Origin: CAZCJU01 sp964498965
GTDB taxonomy: Bacteria > Bacillota > Clostridia > Oscillospirales > CAG-272
Length of the DNA: 64,000 nucleotides
Assembly: GCA_964498965.1 (NCBI GenBank)
Contig: CAZCJU010000001.1
Span: 38,078-102,077 of the forward strand
Reading direction: 5' to 3'
Translations under genes and position numbers: made by a program
Shown: positions 33,499-40,710 of the stretch, piece after piece
Layout: each line of letters opens with the position of its first letter
How positions within the stretch are numbered: the first letter of the stretch is position 1
The notes under the pieces: generated by a model
Database searches by the model: none
What the model saw: the letters and a program-made list of their open reading frames with translations, nothing else
Told to the model about the DNA's origin: nothing

Positions 33499-33971
33499 AC
33501 GAGTTGCTTAAATTGCTTGAAAACGACGGACGGCTCACACCCGAAATGCTTTCCGTTATGCTGAACAAGGAAGTCGGGGATATAAAAGCCGCCGTCGAAG
33601 CCCTTGAAGAGGACGGCACGATAGTCGGCTATCAGGCGATCATCGACTGGGATAAGACCGACAGAGAATACGTGACCGCACTCATAGAGCTTAAAATAAC
33701 GCCGCAAAGAGATCTCGGTTTCGACCGCGTCGCCGAAAAGATCTATAACTACCCCGAAGTGAAAAGTCTGTACCTCATGTCGGGCGGCTTCGACCTCGCC
33801 GTGATCATCGAGGGCAAAACGATGAAAGAGGTCGCTTATTTCGTTGCCGAAAAACTCGCCCCCATGGAATCGGTCGTTTCGACGGCAACGCACTTCGTGC
33901 TTCGCAAGTATAAAGACAAAGGTCTTGTGTACGGTCAAAGCGAGGTGGACCTGAGAGGTAATTGTATCTGA
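33495..33971 (+). CDS. Lrp/AsnC-family transcriptional regulator
   Basis: A 158-residue Lrp-type regulator: an N-terminal helix-turn-helix (LTPEMLSVMLNKEVGDIKAAVEALEEDG in pieces, then TIVGYQAIID) and a C-terminal RAM domain (ALIELKITPQ, LMSGGFDLAVIIEG) that binds amino acids and forms octamers. The ATG at 33495 has TTGGAGAAAA upstream and overlaps the PHP gene. It is joined to an aminotransferase gene by stop/start overlap, a common pairing in Clostridia that suggests local feedback by an amino acid. Confidence 0.88.
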   Translation: MNELLKLLENDGRLTPEMLSVMLNKEVGDIKAAVEALEEDGTIVGYQAIIDWDKTDREYVTALIELKITPQRDLGFDRVAEKIYNYPEVKSLYLMSGGFDLAVIIEGKTMKEVAYFVAEKLAPMESVVSTATHFVLRKYKDKGLVYGQSEVDLRGNCI

Positions 33972-35149
33972 TGGACTATTCCGAAATGTTATCGAAAACG
34001 GCGGTCGAGCTTAAGCCGTCTGGCATACGCAAATTTTTCGATATGCTCGAAGGCATGAAGGACGTTATCTCCCTCACCGTCGGTCAGCCCGACTTTCCCA
34101 CCCCGTGGCATATAAGAGAAGCGGGAATAATATCCCTCGAAAAAGGCTATACCTATTATACGTCGAACAGCGGAACGATGCAGCTGCGTGAGGAGATATG
34201 CAAATACCTCTCCCGCCGCTTCGATATGAGCTACGACCCGAAAAGCGAGATCATAGTCACCGTCGGAGGAAGCGAAGCGATAGACCTCGCGATCAGAGCG
34301 ATCGTCGAACCCGGAGATGAAGTCATTATACCCGAGCCGTGCTTCGTATGCTACGATCCGCTCGTGCGTTTGGCTCACGGCGTCCCCGTACCCGTAAGCA
34401 CACGTGCCGAGGACGGTTTTATGCTCACCGCCGAGCAGATCCGCCGAAAGCTCACGAAACGCACCAAAGCGGTGATATTGCCGTTTCCGAATAACCCGAC
34501 CGGAGCCGTCATGAGCAAGGAGGAGCTTGAACGTATCGCACGTCTGCTCGACGGCACGAATATCGCCGTTTTGTCGGACGAGATCTATGCCGAGCTGACC
34601 TACGGCAAAAAGCATATCTCACCCGTTCATATCGACGGAATGCGTGAACGGACGATCATCGCAAGCGGATTTTCGAAAGCGTACTCCATGACCGGGTGGC
34701 GGCTCGGCTATACTGCGGCCCCCGCCGAAATAACAAAGCAAATGCTTAAAATACACCAGTTCGCCGTGATGTGCGCCCCCACCGCAAGCCAGCTTGCCGC
34801 CGTTTCGGCAATGCAAAACGGCGACGACGATATCGAAATGATGAAAGCCGAATACGACCGCCGCAGACGCTATATAGTAAAAGGTCTGTGCGATGCGGGC
34901 TTGCCGTGTGCCGAACCGCAGGGAGCGTTTTACGTGTTCCCCGACGTGAGCGGCTACGGTATGAGCAGCGAGGAGTTTTGTCAACGCCTGCTGAATGAAA
35001 AAGGCGTAGCCATAGTCCCCGGAACGGCGTTCGGCGAATGCGGCGAGGGCTATGCGAGGATTTCATATGCTTACAGCGTCAAGCATATCTCAAAAGCACT
35101 GGAACGTATTGCGGATTTCACCGCCTCGCTTCGCTCAGAGCGTTCTTAA
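33971..35149 (+). CDS. PLP-dependent class I aminotransferase
   Basis: A 392-residue fold-type I aminotransferase of the AspC-like branch. Visible features: LTVGQPDFPTPWHIREA near the start, YTSNSGTMQLREEI, GGSEAIDLAIRAI, the N-P-T block FPNNPTGAVMS, ISDEIYAEL-like LSDEIYAEL, PLP-lysine in SGFSKAYSMTGWRLGY and a C-terminal RISYAYS. It moves an amino group between an amino acid and a 2-oxo acid. I took the ATG at 33971, which overlaps the regulator stop; a TTG at 33962 adds three residues. Its 3' end overlaps the convergent fibre gene by 15 bp. Confidence 0.9.
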   Translation: MDYSEMLSKTAVELKPSGIRKFFDMLEGMKDVISLTVGQPDFPTPWHIREAGIISLEKGYTYYTSNSGTMQLREEICKYLSRRFDMSYDPKSEIIVTVGGSEAIDLAIRAIVEPGDEVIIPEPCFVCYDPLVRLAHGVPVPVSTRAEDGFMLTAEQIRRKLTKRTKAVILPFPNNPTGAVMSKEELERIARLLDGTNIAVLSDEIYAELTYGKKHISPVHIDGMRERTIIASGFSKAYSMTGWRLGYTAAPAEITKQMLKIHQFAVMCAPTASQLAAVSAMQNGDDDIEMMKAEYDRRRRYIVKGLCDAGLPCAEPQGAFYVFPDVSGYGMSSEEFCQRLLNEKGVAIVPGTAFGECGEGYARISYAYSVKHISKALERIADFTASLRSERS

Positions 35150-36898
35150 GCGTTGTGCGAGCCTGTCCGTGTAAAAAGCTTTTATGCACGCCTCGTTCGG
35201 GTATAACCCGTCGGGCGTGTATTTTTCTTTGAGTTCGTCGATCTCGTTTATAGGCGGCAGCAGCGGTGCGAAATCTATGTATTCCACACCCCATTTTTCC
35301 AAGATCCTCTTAAACAGCTCCCTGCGTTCGCTCCGTTCGGCGGCAGGCAACGATATAAACGCCATGCAAAGCCGCTTTTCGGGATATTTCATAACAAGCA
35401 TATATAAAAACTCCTCAAGACCGCCCGCCGAGGTCGATATATCGTTGTCCGTACCGTATGAATCGCTCATTTCACCGAGAACAGCCGAATTTACATAGTC
35501 GCATATGCCGTCGTCAAACAGTATCGTATCCCCGTCTACATCGCCCTTGATAACTCGCTCCGTGTATGAACGACGTGCGGACACGTCGGCATATCCGTTG
35601 CCGTCGGTGAGAAATTCTTCGTATTCCGCCCCCGCCGATATCGCCGCAGCCCTTGCCCATGAGTCCGGACAACAGGAAAAACAGAATACCTTTTTGCCGT
35701 ATAAAGGCGAAACGAGATTTACGTCCGCTCTGTACTCAACCTCAATATCGTTGCCCGAACAGGATATAACGTCCGACTCCGATCTCAATTCGCCGAGCGA
35801 ACAGGCACATTCCTCCTCGACAGGCTGCGTGTACTCGTAGTAGATCTTAAGTCCCTCGCCGCTTTCGTACTTCGATACGCAAAACGACTTGAATTCGCTT
35901 ACCCCGTCGCAGCCCGCCTCGCCAACGGTGAAATATACATAATCGTCCGATCCGCCGTACATCATGCCGGCTACCGCCTTTTCCGGATCCCGTGCATCGG
36001 GCGTGGTGACGAAATCGGGTGAAGCAAAACACCCCGTCACCGATATCTTCGAAAACGACCTCTTGTTTACTTTGACGCATTCCGTGTTCTTGTATTGTCC
36101 GTCACCGTGCGAAACTATGTTAAACGTCCTCGTGCTTCGCCCGTAAACACCGTCGGCGTGGTACAGCGAACCGCCGTCGCATATGACCTCGCCCGACGAT
36201 ATGCGACGCATCAGCTTGCCCGATACCGCATCGTAGGTGTCGCATACACCGCCGAGAGAACGTAATACGACCTCCCGCTCAAGCGGATATTCGACATCGC
36301 CCGCAGTCACGGAATCTATGACCGAAGCCGTTCCGCTTCCGCTTCCGAAAACTATAAGCTTCGTCGGCTTGCACGGAAATACCCCTCCGCTCGGTGCGAC
36401 CCGCTTGCCGAACGCACGACGATAATATGCGTTCGAATATTTCGTAAGCTCCTCGGTGCTTATCTTGCTCTCGTCGTATCGCTCGCTCAATTCCCGACAG
36501 GCGGCAGTGCTTTTTTCGCATTCGCTCACCGCCGCCTCGCATAGCTGCGTAAGCTGCGTGTATACCCCGTCCTCGGGTAAAAGTAACTCGCCCTCACCGT
36601 CGATAACACCCGGCTCGCACCTGACCTCGATCGCCGTGCTTGTACGCAAGCCCGCCGCATATACGCCGACGGTTATACTCGGCGGGTATATTATCCCGCA
36701 AGGTACTTTCGCCTCGCCGTCCTTGTTCAATACGATGTCAACGTATTTCCCCCCGTTCGATATGCGTGCGGTCTTTATCCGACCGTCCCATTCTCCGTCA
36801 AACGAAAATGCGAATACGTAGTCGCCGTTGCCCGAAACTATCGCTTCGTTCCCCTCCCGACTTATCCGCTTCTGTGCAATATTGAATTTTAATACCAC
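35135..36898 (-). CDS. SOS-linked orphan phage tail-fibre protein with SGNH-like end
   Basis: A 587-residue protein. The first ~95 residues (KFNIAQKR, AFSFDGEWDGRIKTARIS, YPPSITVGVYAAG) match the attachment domain found at the N terminus of many clostridial prophage fibre/baseplate proteins. A helical collar (about 110-165) and a carbohydrate-binding-like beta region follow. Residues 402-587 look like an SGNH hydrolase that has lost its active site: CFSCCPDSW in place of GDS, and PDGLYPN where D..HPN is expected. The GTG start has AAGGAG 7 nt upstream. Its promoter and LexA box mirror those of the phage block 4 kb away, so I infer it equips the same particle. Confidence 0.75.
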   Translation of the reverse strand: MVLKFNIAQKRISREGNEAIVSGNGDYVFAFSFDGEWDGRIKTARISNGGKYVDIVLNKDGEAKVPCGIIYPPSITVGVYAAGLRTSTAIEVRCEPGVIDGEGELLLPEDGVYTQLTQLCEAAVSECEKSTAACRELSERYDESKISTEELTKYSNAYYRRAFGKRVAPSGGVFPCKPTKLIVFGSGSGTASVIDSVTAGDVEYPLEREVVLRSLGGVCDTYDAVSGKLMRRISSGEVICDGGSLYHADGVYGRSTRTFNIVSHGDGQYKNTECVKVNKRSFSKISVTGCFASPDFVTTPDARDPEKAVAGMMYGGSDDYVYFTVGEAGCDGVSEFKSFCVSKYESGEGLKIYYEYTQPVEEECACSLGELRSESDVISCSGNDIEVEYRADVNLVSPLYGKKVFCFSCCPDSWARAAAISAGAEYEEFLTDGNGYADVSARRSYTERVIKGDVDGDTILFDDGICDYVNSAVLGEMSDSYGTDNDISTSAGGLEEFLYMLVMKYPEKRLCMAFISLPAAERSERRELFKRILEKWGVEYIDFAPLLPPINEIDELKEKYTPDGLYPNEACIKAFYTDRLAQRLRTL

Positions 36899-36947
36899 GC
36901 CTTAACTCCTTAATAAATCACTTTGTATAAAAATCTTCCCGTCCTAC

Positions 36948-36961
36948 CGAACATTTGTTCG
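36948..36961. promoter_or_regulatory. LexA box 5 (fibre gene)
   Basis: CGAACATTTGTTCG, perfect SOS box, 50 nt upstream of the fibre GTG start. Confidence 0.9.
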
Positions 36962-37077
36962 CATATTTTTCGAAACCGTCGCTCCCCTCGACTTATCCGT
37001 TTTTCACAATACCGAATTTCAATATCTCGCCTTAACCGACTAAACCCCACTTTGCATATAAAACCTGCCGGCTTTGC

Positions 37078-37091
37078 CGAACATTTGTTCG
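37078..37091. promoter_or_regulatory. LexA box 6 (fibre gene)
   Basis: CGAACATTTGTTCG, perfect SOS box within the outer copy of the duplicated leader. Confidence 0.9.
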
Positions 37092-37110
37092 CCAACTTCC
37101 CGAAGAAAAG

Positions 37111-37124
37111 AGAACATTTGTTCT
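37111..37124. promoter_or_regulatory. LexA box 7, operator at the fibre start point
   Basis: AGAACATTTGTTCT keeps the GAAC-N4-GTTC core (37112-37123). It starts 10 nt after the -10 hexamer, the same position as box 4 at the phage block. Confidence 0.88.
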
Positions 37125-37134
37125 CGCATATTAT

Positions 37135-37163
37135 ATTATACCACATTTTGACGGATTTGTCAA
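37135..37163 (-). promoter_or_regulatory. Consensus promoter of the fibre gene
   Basis: Minus strand TTGACA (37163-37158), 17-nt spacer ending ATGTGG, TATAAT (37140-37135). It is nearly identical in design to the phage-block promoter at 31345-31373. The leader to the GTG start is about 230 nt. Confidence 0.9.
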
Positions 37164-37240
37164 GCCCGAAAACAGTATTTCTTCTCGCCGTTTTTTCCGT
37201 TCTCCGTTCCTTCGCCTTGTTTTTCTCCGCCTAATGTAAT

Positions 37241-37313
37241 CGCCTTTCCGAGAAGGGAAAGGCGACGATCCGTCCCTACGCAAAGCCTTCCCGAAAAGGA
37301 AGGCTTTGCGTAG
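37241..37313. repeat. Hairpin repeat pair, copy 7
   Basis: Two perfect hairpins: CGCCTTTCC (37241-37249) / GGAAAGGCG (37256-37264), and CTACGCAAAGCCTTCC (37276-37291) / GGAAGGCTTTGCGTAG (37298-37313) with a 6-nt CGAAAA loop. They lie just past the stop of the GT8-PlsC gene and may act as its transcript end. The 422-bp gap 36899-37320 holds these, the fibre promoter, three LexA boxes and the decayed duplication, and no further gene. Confidence 0.7.
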
Positions 37314-37320
37314 AAGCGAT

Positions 37321-39129
37321 TTACGAAGCGGGGGATCGATCGGGCTTTTTTGTTGTATATTCCAGCGGGATCTCGTACTCTTTTTCGTAGATCTGTCGCC
37401 AAGCGTTCTTATTTTCCTCCATCATACGAGCGACTCTTGCCGAATATTTTTCGTTTTCGCCCGGGTATATCGGCGGGCAGATATGGACGGTATACTCCTG
37501 CACATAGAATCCGTCCTCGCCCATGATATCGGAATCACGCATGGTTATGAAGCATGGCAGGACGGGAACGGAGCTTTTTGCGGCGATTATATATGCACCC
37601 TTTTGGAGCGGTTTGGGCTTTCTGTAATTCCACCACATACTCTGTTCGGGGTACATCAGCACGAAGTTGCCGTCCTTAAGCAATTTTACCGTTGCGTCCA
37701 TAAATTTTGTAAGTGTTTTACCGTTACTCGACAGCGGCAGTGTATTGCAATGTCGCATAAGGAAGCCGTAGAAGCCGGGGAACGAGGTATAATTTCCCTC
37801 TCTTATGACCCGATAAAAGGTTCTGTGCGGTTGATTTGCCGCTTCATACGCCATTTGTATCGCAAATGAATCGAACGCATTAAAATGATTACAGGTGACC
37901 ACCGCACCGCATTTCAGGTTTGCGAAATTATCTATTCCGCGTATTTCTTTGATTATGAGCTTTTTTTCCCGTATCAGCTCGCCGACGAATTTTCTCGCCA
38001 TAAAATAAGCGGCTTTCGTTTTGAGCTTCTCGACGGGTGATTTTTTCAGATAATCGATATCATCGGGCAACAGCGGTTTTGTCGGCGGGTCGTCCTCGAC
38101 GTCCTCGGCGAAGCGTCCGCATTTTTCGTATTCCTCTATTTTTTTGAGTATTTCGACTCTGTCCCTCGCACGGTTCAGCTTGTTCAGGCGATTGAGGTAA
38201 TTATCCTCCCTCGCCGTTTCCTTTTCGGCGGTCTTAAGCAGATTATCCGCACCGAGTGCGTCGTTTTTCCTTTGCTCGTCGGTATACGATTCGAGTTTAC
38301 GTATCAGCTCTCCGTAGACGTCCGTATGCAGAGCGTACTCCCAGAATATATCGCCATAGCGGCAATCGTAGTAGTGCCACGGCTTATTCACCATTATATA
38401 ATGGATTATTTTCGCCTGCTCGATAGGATACGGGATCTCGCCGAACACCTCGGTATTCCAGCGACCGTCGAGCCAATGTACTCTGTCCTTACAGATGAGA
38501 TTCAGGTAATCCTCGTCCTGCGTAACGACGAAATTGTACGTTTTGAGAAGCCTTACGAATTTATCGAAAACGCAATGGCATCTGAATTCCGCACAATTCA
38601 AAAGCATAACGCCGGCATTGAAGAAGTTATATCTCGACACGCCGACGACCTTCTCGGCATACGTACCGAACGTATCGACCTGCACCATTGCCTGTTCGTG
38701 GCATGCACCGAGATAGCAATCGCCGATATCCGTATCGTACAGCTCGCTTATATCGCCCGTTATCGCCGTATCGCTGTCAACGTATATCGCCTTATCGTAC
38801 TCGGGGAACATATCCGCGATGAAGAACCTGTAATATGTCGTTTTGGAATAGTAATCCCGTATGGGAAGCTTATCGGAAACCGAACGCAAATGCTCGGTCA
38901 CGTCGGCGAATATTATCTCCGTGTTTTCGTTTGCAAGCTCCGTCAGCCGACGCTTTTCGTCCTCGCCGATATCGGTATGCAAAACGTATATGCGATATCT
39001 GCGATCGGGCGAAGCGTTTTTTATCAGCGAATAAGCCGAAACGACGGTGAATTTCAGAAAATTCGAATCGCAGGCATAAAAGATCGGTATTATTTCGTTT
39101 GTATTTGCGGTATTCGTCGCATTCGTCAT
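37321..39129 (-). CDS. GT8 glycosyltransferase fused to a PlsC-type acyltransferase
   Basis: A 602-residue two-domain protein. Residues 12-275 are a GT8-family glycosyltransferase with the metal-binding DSD at 118-120 (IYVDSDTAITGD), FNAGVMLLN and HYIMVNKPWHYY. A charged helical linker (about 280-375) leads to an LPLAT/PlsC domain (about 390-575) with the HX4D motif NHFNAFD (His415, Asp420), a YPEQS motif near 482 and VPVLPCFITMRD. The family activities are sugar transfer from a nucleotide-sugar and acyl transfer from an acyl donor, so one protein could glycosylate and acylate a lipid. No TM segment. ATG overlaps the previous stop, with AGGGAG upstream. Confidence 0.85.
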   Translation of the reverse strand: MTNATNTANTNEIIPIFYACDSNFLKFTVVSAYSLIKNASPDRRYRIYVLHTDIGEDEKRRLTELANENTEIIFADVTEHLRSVSDKLPIRDYYSKTTYYRFFIADMFPEYDKAIYVDSDTAITGDISELYDTDIGDCYLGACHEQAMVQVDTFGTYAEKVVGVSRYNFFNAGVMLLNCAEFRCHCVFDKFVRLLKTYNFVVTQDEDYLNLICKDRVHWLDGRWNTEVFGEIPYPIEQAKIIHYIMVNKPWHYYDCRYGDIFWEYALHTDVYGELIRKLESYTDEQRKNDALGADNLLKTAEKETAREDNYLNRLNKLNRARDRVEILKKIEEYEKCGRFAEDVEDDPPTKPLLPDDIDYLKKSPVEKLKTKAAYFMARKFVGELIREKKLIIKEIRGIDNFANLKCGAVVTCNHFNAFDSFAIQMAYEAANQPHRTFYRVIREGNYTSFPGFYGFLMRHCNTLPLSSNGKTLTKFMDATVKLLKDGNFVLMYPEQSMWWNYRKPKPLQKGAYIIAAKSSVPVLPCFITMRDSDIMGEDGFYVQEYTVHICPPIYPGENEKYSARVARMMEENKNAWRQIYEKEYEIPLEYTTKKPDRSPAS

Positions 39130-39962
39130 TTGCTGTTCTCCCTCTCGAATTTTTCTTTGAGATAAATGTATTCGTACAGTATGTCGTCGAAAACGTAGTA
39201 GCCGAATATCTTATGCACTCGGCTCACCTGCCACTGCTTCACGTTGTCCGTATGCGGATACGGCAGCCAGAAAAGCCGCTTGGAAAAATGCCGCACGACG
39301 GTGTGCTTATGCAAAAATTTCTGGTCGTTGAAGCGTTGCGGCAAAAGCTTTTTCTTTGTCGTAGAGCGTATCAAAGCACTTTGATCGGCAAACGTAAGCT
39401 TCTTCGTTTTTATAAGCTCCCGTGCCTTTTCGAAAAGCCCCGTTTCGCGTGCTTTTTTCATGTCGAAAAGCAGTATTCCCGCATTTATGTAATGCGGATT
39501 GAGCAGATATTTTCCGTAGTGATCGTTTGCCGCCGCATATTCCGCTCCGTCAAGCGGTATGTCGTACAGCAGACGTATGTCGCGGTTGAACATCACGTCG
39601 GCATCGGAATACAGCAGTCGGTCGGGTATCTGCGGAACGAGGTCGGCGAAAAGCCGTATCAGCGTGTACGGCGAGCAGTACGCCCCCTCGTTGGGACAGG
39701 CGGCGAACTCACGCATATACAGCTCGGTCACGTCGATCCTTTCGACCTCGTTTTTTTCGTTAAAGCTCTTGGCGACGGAAAGCAGAAATTCCGTCTGTGC
39801 GTCGCTTATCGGCACGTACTCGGGCTTCAGGTGACTTACGTCCATAGTGAATATGAATATCTTAAACGGCTCTTTTGTTTCCGTCCGCTTGAATATCGAC
39901 AGCATTCCCGTCAATATTCCGTCGAAAACGAAAGAATTACCGCAATACAGCAGATTGATCAT
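39126..39962 (-). CDS. GT8-family glycosyltransferase
   Basis: A 278-residue GT8 enzyme with YSDADVMFNRD (DxD at the metal site), NAGILLFDMKKA and a C-terminal His in VRHFSKRLFWLPY. GT8 enzymes transfer glucose or galactose with retention. The ATG lies 26 nt inside the PlsC gene and has no clear ribosome binding site, so translation is probably coupled. It overlaps the fusion gene by 4 bp. It may add a sugar to the acylated product of the cluster. Confidence 0.85.
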   Translation of the reverse strand: MINLLYCGNSFVFDGILTGMLSIFKRTETKEPFKIFIFTMDVSHLKPEYVPISDAQTEFLLSVAKSFNEKNEVERIDVTELYMREFAACPNEGAYCSPYTLIRLFADLVPQIPDRLLYSDADVMFNRDIRLLYDIPLDGAEYAAANDHYGKYLLNPHYINAGILLFDMKKARETGLFEKARELIKTKKLTFADQSALIRSTTKKKLLPQRFNDQKFLHKHTVVRHFSKRLFWLPYPHTDNVKQWQVSRVHKIFGYYVFDDILYEYIYLKEKFERENSK

Positions 39963-40710
39963 CTTTTTTAATATACTCTATCAATTTCACTTCGTTAAGC
40001 TCGGAACGGGCGACCATTTGCCTGTATACCTCGTCCCTCAGCTTCTTTTTTCTCTCGCCGACGGGCAACGTGTCGTCGGGATAAAACGGTCCGTCGATGT
40101 AGGTAACGAGCCTCGGCTTTTTCGAATGCTTACGCCTCATGTATACGTTCGTGAAGCAGTACACCGGCACGGAAAACTTTATCGGATAGTAAAACGACTC
40201 GCAGGAGAAATTCCTTATCCGCGTGCAGTACGGCCAAATATGCGCTTCGGGATAAATGCATACGGCGTTGCGTTTTTCGATACGCCGCTTAAGCTCGGCG
40301 TTGAAATTTCTGTACGCCGATATGTCGTCGGGAAGCGGCATAGCCCCCATGTACGGCGTTAATCTGCCGAGAAGCTTCATCGAAACGTTGTTCGGGTGTA
40401 CGATCACCGAGGTGCGACGGGGAAAATTTATCATCGCCGGATTGACTGCGTCGGCAATGTCCTGTGTGTGATTGCCGTAGATGAAATACCCCGTGTCACC
40501 GCATTTTTTCAGTTTTTCCTTGCCGACCGTGCGTCGGCGGTGAGCAAAGAAAAGATATAACGCCGCAAGCGGTGCGGCTATGAGCCGATACAGAATAAAG
40601 CTCGGCACACATCCCCTGTCGTATCTGTAATTCCCGTCGATCGTACGAGGCTTTATGACGGCAGTCGAAAATTCGTCGTTCAGCTCGTCGGTATAATATA
40701 CCGTTTTCAT
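39937..40710 (-). CDS. PlsC-type 1-acylglycerol-phosphate acyltransferase
   Basis: A 257-residue acyltransferase with YGNHTQDIAD (His followed by Asp at +6, a variant of HX4D seen in Bacillota members), a later MGAMPLPDD and IYPEAHIWPY (motif III). A hydrophobic segment near residue 45 may tether it to the membrane. It starts at the base after the ligase stop, in an operon with an acyl-activating enzyme. The normal role is acylation of lysophosphatidic acid; whether the acceptor here is a phospholipid or a glycolipid is open. Confidence 0.82.
   Translation of the reverse strand: MKTVYYTDELNDEFSTAVIKPRTIDGNYRYDRGCVPSFILYRLIAAPLAALYLFFAHRRRTVGKEKLKKCGDTGYFIYGNHTQDIADAVNPAMINFPRRTSVIVHPNNVSMKLLGRLTPYMGAMPLPDDISAYRNFNAELKRRIEKRNAVCIYPEAHIWPYCTRIRNFSCESFYYPIKFSVPVYCFTNVYMRRKHSKKPRLVTYIDGPFYPDDTLPVGERKKKLRDEVYRQMVARSELNEVKLIEYIKKDDQSAVLR

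Larger units (their letters stand above)
36851..37091. repeat. Decayed duplication of the fibre gene start and operator
   Basis: Segment 36851-36961 (first ~16 codons of the fibre gene, its ribosome binding site and a LexA box) is repeated imperfectly at 36982-37091. In the outer copy the GTG has become GAG, the AAGGAG is lost and the frame meets TAA after about 12 codons, but the LexA box is perfect. This explains two of the three boxes. Confidence 0.75.

Noticed and set aside
36910..37146. 78-codon frame upstream of the fibre gene
   Set aside because: It runs over the promoter hexamers, two LexA boxes and the decayed duplication, and has no ribosome binding site; it is a by-product of the repeats.
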